From positions 205,969,632 to 206,033,631 of the forward strand of contig JASDDO010000006.1 of assembly GCA_030015575.1 (NCBI GenBank): DNA of 64,000 nt, written 5' to 3'. Position 1 is the first letter of the stretch. Each line of letters starts with the position of its first letter. Below the pieces are notes generated by a model that saw only the letters and a list, made by a program, of their open reading frames with translations, was not told the origin of the DNA and searched no databases. The translations under genes were made by a program, and so were the position numbers. This DNA is from Agapanthus africanus. Its lineage: Eukaryota; Streptophyta; Magnoliopsida; Asparagales; Amaryllidaceae. Shown here one piece after another: positions 35,356 to 48,621 of this stretch.

Positions 35356-37154
35356 AAGTATTGAAGATTGAGGGATTATTTTTGGACAGTTGATCCGTAG
35401 GTAATTTTAAATGCTTCTGGGAATTTTTAATTTTGCTCAAGTGTTGAGTTTTCTGGGATGTATTGGGAACTCGTTGATTCAATCGGAAAGTTTAACTTCG
35501 TTTAAGTTTTTCCGAGTAATTTTAGAACGTGTTAAAAAGTTCGAACGGATATCAATAACTCATTTTTTCCCCTGCCGGAAAATTTCCAAGTGTTGGATTT
35601 TTCCGTAGTTTAAGAACGTTCTAAGTCGTGCAAGTAATGCGGTGGACCCTCTAGAAGAACAAAAACCTTAACTCGATTATGTGACCGTCTGAACTGCCTC
35701 TAAACCTTTGGGTTTAGGGCAGTACGGCGTTGCCACATGTGAGGCGTTGGTTTGAACCTTCTACGGCTGGATCATTGGTACTGTGGCATGTGATGCATGC
35801 TTTTAAACCAATTTCAAGTGTTGAGAATTATTTGGGAAATCTTGGGTGTTTGTTTTTTCGATCGGAAATTTTAACATTGTCTACTTATCTGGAATGTGAT
35901 ACAATATTTGGAATCCATAAGTAGTTATGAGATAACTAATTTGAATGTTATAAATCTAGCAGTTTAGTCTTATTTGATCGGTTGCCACGGGATTTTGATG
36001 TGATCAAAAGTCCGTCGCAATCACGTAGCGTACGCGGATACTCGCTGGGTAAACTTAATAGACAGCCACACCCCATAGCCCCGACCAAGTGAATGTAGGA
36101 GAACCCCGTCGCCAAAAGCATCCGTTCGGGTGCTCGCGGCAGCGGTGTTCCGCCTTAGTGCACTTCGTCGACGGCATCCGGGGGTGCGGCCGTCTACCAA
36201 AGTTTGCGACGAGCATTCGATCAGGATGAAGGGAATCTTGTTGAATTGCCCAACTAGATATTGAAAAGTGTTTTCGATATTGGGAATAAAATGCGGGGTT
36301 TATAATTGTTAGGCATGCGATGTCTAGGGAATTCATTTGGTTTGGCATGCGATGTCTAAGGAGATTGCGGATTCCACCTGTTGTACTTTTACACTTTCTT
36401 TTCTGTGACCGTAAGTGTAATATGTGGTGTATCGTCGGTTTCGTTGCTATACATCAACGACAATTGGGATACGCATATTTACTTACGTCGATGATATGCG
36501 ATATTTTGTGTTGCTGTGATATGTTATATTGGATCGTCGTGTTTTGAATAGACGGGGGTGTTATGTGAGATGAGAGTTTTTCTTTTTCATTCATGTAAAA
36601 TTCATTTATTTGTAATATTCTTTTATTGGGGCACTTCCGGACTGAGGATGATGTCACCATTGTATATTATTTACTTTTCCGCATTAGGTAGACCCAAGGC
36701 GAGGAGCACAAGTAACCGAGTTCTAGGGTCCAGTGGGAGACCATCTCGAGGAGTCGAGACCGGGTCTCCTAACCCTAGAATTGACAGTGTTGCTTGCCGC
36801 TCTCATAGGGGTCTAGGGATGTGGGTTTGGCTATTCATCACGACCGTGTAATCCGTATTTTATACAGGCTCGTATTAAAGCACGGACGTCCTAGTATATC
36901 CAATATTTCATATATGTTCTTCTGCTGCAATGTTCTGTGATGAGATCGTATTACTGCCTGAGACGAATGTTTATATTATATATATGAGATATATGTTATA
37001 TTGCAGATTTCGTTTCAAATGTGATGCTTGTGAAGCATAATAAAATGGGACTTCATTAATGAGATTAATGAAACTAAAAGATACCTAAAGATGTTGTAGA
37101 AACTTGTTTAAAAACTGGTAGCTCTAGTTCTTGCTTTGCATAGAGATGTTCCTT

Positions 37155-37365
37155 GTAGAACATCCAGCACCTTATTCGATAAGGTAAGAGCCGAGATCCC
37201 TTCACCGGGAGTGACCTCTTTAGCTAAACTAGCAGATACTACAAACTTGGTTTGTCTTTTGATTGTTTTTATAGTTTTTTCTTTGCATAGTGATATTTGT
37301 GAAATATCCTGCACCTTATTCGATGAGGAAAGAGCCGAGATCCCTTCACCGGGAGTGATCTCTTT
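37155..37365 (+). repeat. Duplicated three-hairpin unit in C1 leader
   Basis: Two copies of a unit of about 120 bp. Each has a short hairpin (first copy ATGTTC...GAACAT; second copy GATATTT...AAATATC), then CCTTAT-TCG-ATAAGG (37170-37184; second copy at 37314), then a nested stem AAGAG/CTCTT (37186-37190 with 37216-37220) enclosing TCCC-TTCACC-GGGA. Homologous pairs occur in C2 and C3. Confidence 0.82.
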
Positions 37366-37504
37366 AGCAAAACTAGAAAAGACCTCAAAAACATTCCATT
37401 AAAAAATCACTCGATTCTACAACGATATCAAGTTCATTACGCAAAGGGTTTTCTTAAAAAGCTGTCGTAGCCCTCCGTCATTTCGATTCTACTTAGTATT
37501 TGTG

Positions 37505-37722
37505 CTGCGGTAGTTTGGCATGCGTCAAGACGTAGTGTACGGTAGCTAACTAGTGCTTATCTGCTAGAATACGATGCGATTGGATTAGGGTATTCGTACG
37601 ACGTTGTTTGGCATGCGTCAAGGGTCGTACGGGTGGGCTTAATTCAATCAGGAAATGTACGGGTTGAACTTGACTAGCGGACTATGGGTTGTTTGGCATG
37701 CGTCAAAGTCATAGCACGCTAG
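37505..37722 (+). repeat. Three capped hairpins in C1 leader
   Basis: Three stem-loops (37505-37535, 37595-37631, 37674-37722) with different lower stems but the same cap, TTGGC-ATGC-GTCAA. The lower stems are CTGCG/CGTAG, CGTACGAC/GTCGTACG, and CTAGCG+CTATG/CATAG+CGCTAG. Confidence 0.85.
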
Positions 37723-38123
37723 GGGCAAAATATTATTGGCAATTTCATGTGTTTAAATTTGCAATGAGATTGCATACCTTCTATGAGATAGTTGGATCCC
37801 GATACCCGCTGCGAGTAAGAGTTACTCCTGGGAGAGTTTTACACATTACAATTAGCTATCAAGTAGGTGTATAGAAAGGTGTCAACGGGGTTACGCCCGT
37901 GGGAAAACGAGGTTTACTTTAATTAGGTCCGTGCGAAAGCACGGGGATCCTCCCTCAAAGTACCGGCACTGTCCTGGCTGAAAGATTGGCGAACTTGTAG
38001 GGTGTAATTAATCCCGGCTAGTCTTTCCTTTTAGGGTTTGAAGGAAGATTTGACTAAAATAGTGGGAGACATCCTGATTAGATATATTTATAACCAATCT
38101 AATCTTGCAAGAGCATACGCTGA

Positions 38124-41030
38124 GTGTTTTCTTCTCTCTCTCTCCTGGTTATGACTATGTCATGCCTTAATCAAGATAATAATACGGATGTATTGACCGG
38201 ACCTGCTTGTTATACTGCTCTAGGGAACATTGGTCCCGCTCCAACTTATAATTGTTATAAGACAGAGCAGGAAATAGGGGATTACCAGAATTCCCGTGCT
38301 ACCCAAACGAAGAAAGTGCTGATGCATCTTCTTCGGGTGTGTTCATTACCAAGAACTGTTTCTCAGTATCCTTTACGTCCTAGGTATGAGATACCGGATC
38401 AGGATCCCGTAAATGTAATTTGTTACATGGGCTACAGATAGATAGAGAACTGAGAACTGGTGATATGTTTCAAGAGTTGGAAATGATGCATGTGTTGCAG
38501 CCAAGTCTGTTGGCAGTTATTACCCTATATTACCAGAATACATTGATTCTGAACGAATGTTATTAGATACCGAACCTGATATACAACATCATATCAGTCT
38601 CTTTATTTAATAAAGAAGGATATAATTTTGTATTGTTGGATAATGTTTTGAACATTTCCAATATCAAGAGTTGATCGGTTCAGGCACGTTATCTAAAAGC
38701 ATAGACGTTCTAAATCAAACTACAGTTCTTAATATATAGAACACACATAAGAGGAAGAGTTCAGAAATGAACGGATCCTTCTTGAGGTATTATAGACTAG
38801 GTCATATTAATGTGACCAGATTGGCTGAAGTTACATTTAGATGTATATTTAAATTAGTTTGAATTTACATCTTATGAAACTTGCCGGTTTTGTCACAAAG
38901 ATAAGATGACTACAGCTCTATCTATTGGAAACAGAGAAAGAGTTAGTGAACTCTTTGGATTGATACATGCTGATGTATGAAGGCCCCCTGTCTACACATG
39001 CCAAGACCGGTTCTTTGTACATCATTACATTCACTGATGATCTCTCAAGATTCAGACATATGTTCATGTTGAAACACAAGTCCGAAACTTTTGAGATAAT
39101 CACAGAATATAAGTTAGAAGTAGAGAACCAAAAATGGGTATAAGTATTATGTCCTTTGATGTGATCAAGAAGGAGAATACTTGAGCACGGGATTCCTGGA
39201 CTATTCTAAAGGAGAATGAGATTCTCTCTCAGCATTACTCCTCCGTATACACCACAGCACGTCGGTGTATCGGGGCGGAGCAATCACACTCTATTAGATA
39301 TGGCGCGCGCTATGATGAGTACTACTGAGTTTCCTATTTCCTTTTGGGAGTTATGCACTTGAGAAGCTGCATACCTATTGAATAGGGTTCCAATCAAATC
39401 TGTTGCCTACCACTCCATATGTGATATGGTATGGGAAGAGCCCATCTCTTAAGGAAGTTAAGATTTGGGGTTGTCCGGCCTATGTCTAAAACCATAATCC
39501 AGACAAGCTCGAGGCAAGGTCAGTTCTGTGGAAGTTTGTTGGATATCCCAAGCATTCGCAAGGGAATATCTTCTACCATACCGAGGAACAAAACTTGTTT
39601 TATTTCCCGGCGTACCACTTATTGAGTAAAAGGGAATTTCTTGTGAAGAAATTAGTGGTCATGAGGTAGAACTGGAAGGAGTTCCAGCTATACAAACTGC
39701 AGCTGATGATTTGGTTGAACCGGAGCATTCAATAGTATCCAACAAACCTCAGCTTCTCCGCCGATCTGGTAGGGTTACTCATCCACTTGAGAGATACTTC
39801 GGTTTCTCTATGACAGTAGGAGCGAGGATTGCATCATGAGATGATGACCCAACTAGTTTCGAGCAGGCTATCAGGAGTGGGGACTCTGTGAGTATAGCTA
39901 GATGCTTAGTGATCTGAGATGGAATCCTTATACACCAACAAAGTATGGACTTTGATTGCTTTATCTGAAGGGTTAAATCCCCATCAGGAGAAGGTATATC
40001 TTGAGAAGATTACTTGGTGTACATGGAAAAGTTGAGACTTTCAAAGCTATGCTTAAAGTCCATCCAGATCCTACTTGCCACGGCTACATACCATGACTAC
40101 GATATATGGCGGTTGGGTGTCATGACTGCTTTTCTAAATGATGATTTAGAAGAGAGCGTCTATAAGAACACAAGCAGAGGGCTTCGTAGACAATGGGAGC
40201 AGCGAAAACGTGTGCAAGATGTTTTATGTGATAAATCAGGCATCGCGGAGTTGGAACATCTGTTTTGATGTAATAGTCAAAGAGTTTGACTTCATCAAAA
40301 TGGTAGATGAACCTTGTATATACAAAAAGATAATAGGGAGTATGGTGGTGATCCTCGTATTGTACGTGGATGACATAATCTTGATATGGAAGGAGTTTCC
40401 TATGCTACCATCGGTCAATCTCCTCTTATCACAAGGATTCTCCATATAGGATCAAGGTGATACCTTCTAAATCCTAGGTTATGGATCTATGAGATAGATC
40501 TAATTGGATGTTAGGATTCTCACTAGTTGTAGTGAGATGGTATCAATCAATCCTGGGGAGAATCACTGGAATGGTTCCAGGGTGATAAGGACGACTGAAT
40601 GTCAGTCGCAGGCATTGTCTTTACCCTCAGTTAAGGGACGGTATGTTGGAAGAGTTCCAAGCTAGATACCGTGACATACTAGATGATAATGGCATGATAA
40701 ATCACTACCAAGAATGCTACCAAAGAGAAAGTCTGGATATATATACTAGTTCATAAGATGAACTTCGTTCCTACCATTGTGTGACAATGGAGTTTTGGCT
40801 TATGCCTGGGAACCCCCGTCCTATCAGATATCCAGACATATTCTTAGGCAGTATCACCTGATCATGGAGATGGTTGATCTCCAGTGAGATCGAGGTTAGG
40901 AGACTAGACACAGAGGACAACAGCGCGGATCCACTTACAAAGGCCTTTTTCCCAGTAGAGACTTTTATGGGATGGTTGAGTATGAGATACTTCAACCACA
41001 TCTGAATGTTGGGTATGCGATACCACAATA
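38124..41030 (+). pseudogene. C1 pol remnant
   Basis: Shattered relative of the C3 pol on the opposite strand. The start (38160-38320) matches the C3 N-terminus. Integrase traces lie at 38780-39640. The RT region keeps the YVDD active site within 40210-40449, and the RNase H end is readable near 40890-41003 (EVRRLDTEDNSADPLTK). The aspartic protease motif is not recognisable. Many frameshifts and stops make it non-functional. It is useful as an outgroup for reading the lesions in C3. Confidence 0.82.
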
Positions 41031-41044
41031 GATAGCCCTAGTGC

Positions 41045-41055
41045 AAGTGGGAGAT
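41045..41055 (+). other. C1 polypurine tract
   Basis: AAGTGGGAGAT directly before the 3' LTR. C2 (52507-52517) has the identical sequence and C3 its complement (59096-59106). Confidence 0.9.
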
Positions 41056-43227
41056 TGTTAGTTATATGTATGCCCTATAGGCCATTACTGTACATGCGTT
41101 TTATATTGTAGTGGATGCTTGGATATATATAGGGAGGACTTTCCTGCTCGACATGGTAGTATGCTATCTGGTTACTCTTTATCTTAACATGTACTCTGAT
41201 TGTCTCTATGTTACATGTTGATAAAGACCTTAGGATGAGTACTTGACTACCAGGACTATGATGTGGATCATACTAGTGGGGACAGTGTACTCGCCAAGTA
41301 CATCCTTCAAATGTTCCTAGTCGTGGGAGTACCGAGACAGGGCATCGATACTCCAGAGTAGACTAGCGTATGTGCTTCTTGACCCATATGATGGGCGATG
41401 GATGATCCCATATCCATTGGTGTTTGACATCAGAGAAGGTATACGGGTGCTCAGTGGAGACTGGGTACACTGGACGGACTCGCCGAGAACTCCCAGATGG
41501 TATTATACCTCACGTCAGATGACAGTTCTCTGGTGACACTGGTACAGGTTAGTCTGTAGACCCGAGATCGTCATAGAGTCTTGTGTGATTTCCACTGTGC
41601 TTTGATTTCCATCATGCCACGTCCAAGAGGGCGTGCAAAAAGGTGGCTTTTGGGTACAGTCCCGAATCACATGGAGGCAATGAGCGATATGAGGGGATTC
41701 GTCTCTCCCGGTATAGGGAGTTGATGTTGCGCTGTGTTCGATTGGCTATATCTGGAAATCCCTGGCCAGGGTTGCTGAGATTTACTGGTTAGTATTATCA
41801 GTGGTTTCTCGAACTGTTATAGACCTTATATCGACACGACTTATCAAGCTACTGGGGTCTGACGATTACCACCCCTAGGCAAGATATGCGACATATCAGA
41901 CGAAGAGACCGGACTGTACGGGAGTGTTACTGGTTGGATTCACGGGAGAATGTACAGGCTTGCTTGTTGATCTTATGATTGCTCAATACCAGGGTGGCTG
42001 CTATGTTTAGCTGATCGCTTGTGGGTGTTTGATATGATCATCACCTACTGCCGGCGTATTGACGATTCTTTATAGTCCTACACAGAGATTTCCTGGCTCA
42101 GGCAAAACGGAGTAGGAGCATATATATGATATGTGCGGGACCGAGAACAATACGTGTATGTGATACCGTATTAGATTCTCGCGATATGAGATATCGGCCG
42201 GGTATATGTGATATAGCCGGGTCATCGGATCAAGTGTTGATTCGATGAACTGATACAGATTATATTAGTCGGTTATTTGTGAAATAGCCGGATTATCGGA
42301 TCAAGTGTTGATTCGATAATTTAATGTATAATTATATATTTGATATATTAAATTACATTAACTAGTATAAGCTCACAAAAAGATTCTTTTTCTCACTCGG
42401 GTAATACATTGATATATTTGCGATATATGTTAATTGTATTATTTTATTTTGTTACAATAAATATTGTATATATGATATATAATATTGTAACATGTTATGG
42501 TTATTAATGCAACATGTTTAGTGGAGATTAAACATGGTTAGGGTTTGATTTGGGTTAATCTTTTCTAGAAGTTTCTAGAAGCTTTGCTTTTGTTTCTTGC
42601 AAAGATATTTTGTGTTGATAATTTGCATAGATATTTGTTTAACCCAACCAAACATTTTAACCATGGTTCAATCTCTACAAGGGTTAGTTCTTCACACTTA
42701 TACCATGGTTGCATTTCTAACCTTACACTTGAGTTATTCAATATTCATCACAAAAGAGTTAGCTTCTTCTTCTTCCTTCTTGCTTGAAAAGCTTTCTAGC
42801 CTTTTGAGAAGTGATGAAAATGAGTGAGATTAAGAAAACAAACGAGAGCTAAAATCCTACTTCATCGTTCTAATCTATCCTAGCCATTTAGATTAGGGTG
42901 TTCACTTCATTTGTGAGTGATAGCTTGTGTTAAAGAAACTTCAAGGTAGATCATCTTTGTTATCGAAAATCGGAAGCAAGCTTGCATATTTCTCTTCGTG
43001 GAGCCTCTCTAGAGTCTAGGAACTCGATGGTCGTAGCGAAGGGACTTCTACTCGGAGATTATGAAGCGAATGACTGGACTACAAAGGTTGTAATCCCAAA
43101 CTCTTAGAAATAAAGTTGTTTACTTGCTATATGTTTCGCCTAATCTCTAGTTTAAGATCTTTGTTAGGGTTGTTCGGCACGTCTAAATTTTAAATCGGGC
43201 ATGGTTGATGCCTTATAGACCCTTGTG
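41056..43227 (+). repeat. C1 3' LTR, end missing
   Basis: Aligns with 32908-35089 throughout and stops at GACCCTTGTGG. The final about 20 bases present in the 5' LTR are gone. The next base belongs to a D-type LTR. Confidence 0.87.
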
Positions 43228-43700
43228 GTCTTTGAACGTTTGTACGTCAACGACGAGGGTTTTATGATTGTTTTTACATGCGTAGGCTATAGTTTCTAAT
43301 CTATGAGCACTTCACGTGTCGTGTCGGGATTTGAATTGGATTTTTGATGCGATACGATGTGTTGTGATATGTAGGTACCTTCGCAAGGACTTCGGGACGA
43401 TAAGGGGAACAAAGCGTCATCGACTTCGGCAAGAGAGGATCAAGGTTGGTAGATGTATATCTGCGGGGGAAGTCGGGTGGATGGCTTATAGCACCCCCGC
43501 AACCGTAGGATAGGTTATATATATATACTATATTTATATCTATTGGCACAAGAATTAGATACCTATGCAAATAGGGTGTTGGGAAACCGTAAGATAAGAA
43601 TAAGCGTGATCGTAGAGTGATCTTACCTTAGTCTTTAACTTTAGGATATATGTAGTCACGCACACACGCTCACACACATACACACATACTTGATTTATGT

Positions 43701-43757
<57 letters not shown>

Positions 43758-43760
43758 TGT
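43228..43760 (+). repeat. D3: D-type LTR fragment
   Basis: Matches D1 from about 10735 to 11200 (CGTTTGTACGTCAACGACGA, GCATGCGTAGG, GCGTCATCGACTTCGGCAAG, AGCACCCCCGCAA), ending in a (GT)n run (43697-43756). It is closer to the D1 subtype, which also has the microsatellite. It is the flank into which C4 inserted. Confidence 0.78.
43697..43760. repeat. (GT)n microsatellite
   Basis: About thirty GT units with few interruptions, immediately left of the C4 LTR. Confidence 0.97.
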
Positions 43761-44598
43761 TGTTAGTTATGTGTATGCCCTAGAGGCCAATATTGTACAT
43801 ATGATGTATATTATAGTGGGAGCTTGGACATATATAGAGAGGACTTTCTTGCTCGACATGATAGTATGCTATATGGTTGCTCTTTGTCTTAACATATAGA
43901 ATTGTATTGGGATACTGTCTTGCTCTCACATGTTGATAAAGTCCTTAGGATGTGTATTTGACTACCAGGACTATGATGGAGATCATACTAGTGGAGCCAG
44001 GGTAGTCCACAAATACATCCTTTAATTTTCCTAGTCGATAGTGTATCGAGACAGGGCATCGATATTCTAGAGTAGACTAGCGTATACGCTTCTTGACCCA
44101 TATGATGGGCGATGGATGATCCCACATCTATTGGTGTTTGACATCAAAGATGGTATATGGGTGCTCAGTGGAGACTGGGTACACTGAACGGACTTGCCGA
44201 GAACTCCTAGTTGTTATTATACTTATCGTCAGGTACCAGTTCTCTAGTGACACTGGTACAGCTTAGTCTGTAGAGCCGAGATCGTCATAGAGTCTTGTGT
44301 GATTCCCACTGTGCTTTGATTTCCACCTTACCAAGATCAAGAGAACGTGCAAAACGATGGCTTTTGGGTTCAATCCTGAATCACATGGAGGAAATGAGCG
44401 ATAGGAAGGGATTCGTCTCTCCCGGTATTAGGGGTTGATGTTGCGTTGTGCTCGATTGGCTATAACAAGAATTCCCTGGCCAGGGCTGATACGGAGATCT
44501 ACTGGTTAGTGTTATCAGTAGTTTCTCGACACGTTATTAGACTCACATCGGCACGAATTATCGGTTACCGGGGTCTGACGTTTACCACCCCTAGAATA
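43761..44598 (+). repeat. C4 5' LTR, first part
   Basis: Copia LTR starting TGTTAGTTATGTG, same family as C1 and C3. It is split by C2 at 44599 and resumes at 54752. GAATA (44594-44598) is the left target duplication of C2. Confidence 0.87.
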
Positions 44599-46827
44599 TG
44601 TTGGAGATAGTGCCCTCAGAGTCAATTATTGGATCACAGGCACGTGATTGCAATGATTGAGCGAGGACCTATCCCGGTAGGACAGTCTTACTCGAGATGA
44701 TAGTTTGCTATCTGGTTTACCTTTATCATCGTGTACTGCTTTAGGTGACATGACAGGTCACTATTGCACGTTGATAGAGCCCCTAAGATTCTTGCTTGAC
44801 TGCCAGCAGTATGAGGGCGATCATATAAGTGAGAGCTGGAGTCTATTAGCACATCCTTAAAAGGTCCCTAGTCGTAGGAGTTTCGAGACAGGGCATCGAT
44901 TCTCCAGAGTAGACTAGTGTATACAGTTGAGACCCCGACGAGGGGCGGTGGCCAGTCTCACAAGCCACTGGTGTCAGTTGGTTCACCTAAGATGTATACA
45001 GGTGCTCATTGGGTTATGAGTACACCGGACAGGACTCGCCGGGAACATGCTAGTTGGTCTTATACCTGACGTCAAATAGCAGTTCCCAGGTGACATGTGT
45101 ACAGGTTAGTTCCTCGACCTGGGGATCGTCATTTGTCTCGTGTGAGTTCCCACTGTGCTTTGATTATTACCCTACCACGGCTCAAAGGAGTCGTGCAAAC
45201 AGGTTTTAGTTGGGTACAGTCCCGAGCCACATGGAGGCAGTGAGCGGATCTTCGGGGGTTTGTCTCTCCCGGTATTGGGGGTGAGGTCGCGCTGTGTCTA
45301 GGAGAGCCATTACACGAAGTCCTTGGCCAAGGCAGGAGATTTACTGGTAGGTATTCCAGTAGTATCTCAGGGTGTTCTGGGCTACACTCCGACACGACTT
45401 GTACCGCTTTTGGGGGTCTGACTTTTACCAACCCCCTAGGCCCGACATGCGATGCTCATAGACGAACGGACCGGACTGTACGGATATTGTCACTGACAGG
45501 CTCAGTAGGGTGTCAGGATGAGTTCGCTTATCGACGTCCCTTTTAGTCAATAGCTGGTGGCCCGTCACGTATTGGCTTATACCTCTGACGTGCTGGTGGT
45601 TAAATCCACAGCCATAGTATTGACGAGTTTTTAGAGTCCACCACACTTTCAGTTACTCAAGCTTTCGGGCGAAACGCTGTAGAGGCCGTATGGAGATATG
45701 GCAGGGTCCGATCAGATATGTGCGGTATTGCACGGATCAGGATCGGACAGTTTTTTGTACTAGTGGCCGTATAGTTATATGGCAGGGTTCGATCTGATAC
45801 ATGCGGTATTGCACGGATCAGGATCGAACGGTTTTTACTAGCCGGCTTTGGTTTAAGCCAGTACTAGTTTAGTACAGTGTAGATTTTGTCTCATTGCATT
45901 TGTATCCGGACGGAATACAGATGCGGGTGTGTATGCACAGTATCGGGGTTTTCCTGTAATTTATTACGGGACCAGTTTTCTGGAGTTGCCAGTTTGCTTT
46001 CCGTTCCGGCCGGTTTTCCTTTGTTCTTTCCCGGCCGGACTTTTCCGATGGAGGGGGTTATTTGCTTTTGTGCAAATAACATTTGTGGAGGGGGTTTCTT
46101 GAAAAAGGATTTATTATGAGAGCATCTTTTCTTTTGCACCATTCTTGCATTTATTGTGAAGTGAATGGATTTGATTTAGGTATGGGTTTTGTTATGGTTG
46201 ATGTTTCTTTGTCTTTGGATGTGGTCACCTCTTCCATTCTCCTACACTCACCTCCCTTGGTATATTGTTCCATTCCTCCACCATTTCTAATAAAGAGAGA
46301 TTATTATTCATGGTTAAGAAGAAAATGAGAGAGCTTCATCTTCATATTAGAGAGAGTAGCATTCATTCATCTCATTTTTGATACAAGGAAAAATGAAAGC
46401 ACCATTTTTCATACCTTCATTCCTCCATCTTCAAAAGGCAACCAATACCCCAAAAGTGAGACTATGATTCTACACTACACATTCTACAGCATATCTTGAG
46501 CATGTCGAGTTGCCGGCTTCATGCTCGAGTTGCCTCGGTATAGAGGCGGGAGCCCGTAAAAGATGCAGGCAACATGGTGCCCTTCCGGCGAGGAGGCGAC
46601 GACCGGAGATCCCGCGAGGAGATCGGAGTGGAGATGAAGACCGGAGGACTCAGATCAGTCGGTATATCTCTAACCCATCCTCTTGTTAGCTTAGACTAGT
46701 TAATGGTTACGATACGGGTGTTTAGTGCGCGGTGGTGCCGGTTTGCTAAGTTCGCAAAATTAAAGTTTATCACCGTTTCCGCGTTTGGCCGTCGGATTGA
46801 CGGCCGGGGTTCCGCCGTGCACTTACA
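44599..46827 (+). repeat. C2 5' LTR
   Basis: TGTTGGAGATAG...CACTTACA, 2229 bp. It has two U3 hairpins (45706-45748 and 45787-45829), each followed by a T-run. Several small ORFs on both strands are copied exactly in the 3' LTR and are not genes. Confidence 0.95.
45706..45829. repeat. Two tandem U3 hairpins in C2 LTR
   Basis: GTCCGATC (45706-45713) pairs with GATCGGAC (45741-45748); GTTCGATC (45787-45794) pairs with GATCGAAC (45822-45829). The one differing base pair is changed on both arms. Each hairpin ends in a run of five to six T. The 3' LTR has the same at 53625-53748. Confidence 0.88.
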
Positions 46828-47027
46828 GTGGTATCAGAGCCTCGCCATTAACTTCGTCTAGCTTCGTTTGATGTGTTTTTCAGTTCCGATCGACCAAAAT
46901 TCCAAAAACCGAATTTTTCCTTCACATCAGTTTCTGTTGAAATTTTTTGAAGTCTAAAAATTTTTCAGGTTGTAAAATATTGATGTACTGGATAATCTAA
47001 GAACTCTGTAAAAATTCGACGAAGTAA

Positions 47028-47097
47028 CTCCACAGTGGGAGCGCGGAAGCGCCGCGAAAACCCCCTTCCCGCCGCCCTTCCGCCGCACACTGTGGAG
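47028..47097. repeat. Long hairpin after C2 PBS
   Basis: CTCCACAGTG (47028-47037) pairs perfectly with CACTGTGGAG (47088-47097). Inside, GCGGAAG pairs with CTTCCGC; the AA and TT centres are 31 bp apart, as in the palindrome pairs elsewhere. Confidence 0.88.
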
Positions 47098-48267
47098 ATC
47101 ACTTCACCAAATTTTTTCAGAGGCCTTCTGGGCTTAAAATATGGGTTTTGAAATATTAAAATTGGGCCCAGGATTTCTGTGAGTGCTACAGTTTTGATTG
47201 GGGGCCCACTTGTTAATTTTTGGTCAATCGGAAAATTTTAAACACATTTTTCACGGTATTTACATTATATCTGCGACCGTGAATGTCACTCGATCGGTAA
47301 ATCCGGTCTAACTGCTATAGCCCGGTTAGACGGATTTGCGAACGTGACTTTCACGTTGATGTTCTATGTTTATGCTGTGATGTTGCGGATCGGTCATGGA
47401 GGATAGCCTGGGTGCAATGCTAGTACAGTGTTGTGGTATTATGTACATTTGATATTGCGGGGCGAGCGTCCGACATGTGGACTGCCGTCACTGCCGGATT
47501 GTATTATTCTTTTGGGGCACGGCGTGGTTGCGGTCGATGTACCCGGTGTATGTATATTTTACTTTCTGTACTAGGATTACCCCGCGGTGGGGTGCACGGA
47601 TAGCCGGGTTCTGGAGGGCAACGAGCCCGCATCTCATGGCATTGAGACGGAGGGGGCTTCACTCTAGGATTGGCGGGCTATTCGCCGCACTCGTAGGGGG
47701 TACAGGTTGACCCAGGAGGGGTGCCCAAGTTGCCGGATTCCGTGAAGTGTTGGGTGGTCCATTCACGGAGCTGAAGGGGGCTGCCTCGCTTCAGGTTTTG
47801 GCGGGTAACTTGCCGCGCCCGTAGGGGTCTAGGATTTCATTGCACAGGCTATCCATACGACCAGGGGAACGTCGGGTTTCAGTAGTGGCTCTGTGAAACC
47901 CGGGGATCCCAGATATCTGTATTGTTCTGTGATGCTGTTCATTTCTGTGATGTTGCATTTCTTTTCACGCCTTGAGCGAAATATAATATATTGGTATATA
48001 TATTAGTAGATGTTGTATATGCTTTTCATCCGCGCTAGTCCAGTCCCCGCTCTGCCGTTAGTTAGCTAACCTAACGGGTGATGACGGGACCCAGTAGCGA
48101 ATGCGGATGGCATATACGTACGTCAGTATATTTTCGTTCTTTGTGGTGTGATCAATTGATGGGACTGCGTTGATTCGGATCAATGCAAGTTAAACAAACC
48201 TTTTCTGATGTTGTTGGAACACTTTTCAAAAAGCTGTTATTGCAAGGACGTTCACTTTTGTTTTGCA

Positions 48268-48484
48268 TCGTGGTATTCATTTGGAATATCCTGCTCCTCA
48301 GTCGACGAGGCAAGGGCCGAGATCCCTTCACCGGGAGTGACCCCTTGGACAGAAGTTTGCGTCAGGGCATTAACTTCACTATAGCCGATTACTTTTGCTT
48401 TGCACCGTGGTATTCAGTTGGAATATCCTGCACCCCATTCTACGGGGAAAGAGCCGAGATCCCTTCACCGGGAGTGACCTCTTT
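48268..48484 (+). repeat. Duplicated three-hairpin unit in C2 leader
   Basis: Same unit as in C1 with altered stems. First copy: CCTC/GAGG (48296-48310), then AAGGG/CCCTT (48312-48316 with 48342-48346). Second copy: CCCC/GGGG (48433-48447), then AAAGAG/CTCTTT (48448-48484). The TCCC-TTCACC-GGGA core is unchanged. Confidence 0.82.
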
Positions 48485-48621
48485 AGTAAAGGTTTTCGTC
48501 ACTATATTTTCTAAAAAGCTATCCGTTCCTTCAACGATATCAAGTTCATTACGTTAAAGGTTTTCGCCAGAAACCATTCGTAGCCCTCCGTCGTTTCATA
48601 TGGGTAGTCAATAGTATTCAA

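Larger units (their letters stand above)
35110..38120 (+). other. C1 non-coding leader with structured modules
   Basis: About 3 kb between PBS and pol, where gag is expected. No gag-like ORF or zinc knuckle is present. It holds a palindrome pair (35311-35355), a related hairpin (35692-35724), a duplicated three-hairpin unit (37155-37220 and about 37285-37365) and three capped hairpins (37505-37722). A pyrimidine tract (near 38130-38148) precedes the pol remnant. Confidence 0.75.
32908..43227 (+). mobile_element. C1: decayed Ty1/copia element
   Basis: Full-length copia copy with 5' LTR 32908-35109, degenerate initiator-Met PBS (35111), a 3-kb non-coding leader, a shattered pol (about 38120-41030), polypurine tract (41045-41055) and 3' LTR 41056-43227. 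The two LTRs have many substitutions and indels, so it is older than C2. It sits in the D2 3' LTR, but its right flank is not the continuation of that LTR. The last about 20 bases of the 3' LTR are also missing, which points to a deletion or recombination. Confidence 0.88.

Noticed and set aside
37182-37190. AAGGTAAGAG as a conserved splice donor in copia leaders
   Set aside because: It is a good match in C1 only. The corresponding hairpin in C2 and C3 lacks GTAAG, so I mention it only as a weak possibility.
40771-41028. Minus-strand ORF over the C1 RNase H region
   Set aside because: It is antisense to readable RNase H codons on the plus strand.
45129-46328. ORFs repeated almost exactly at 53048-54247
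   Set aside because: The duplication is simply the two C2 LTRs. Open frames occur on both strands and have no motif.
47477-47710. Trp/Arg-rich ORF in the C2 interior as a captured host gene
   Set aside because: It lies in a GC-rich leader stretch matching a C1 region without an ORF, so the frame is not conserved.
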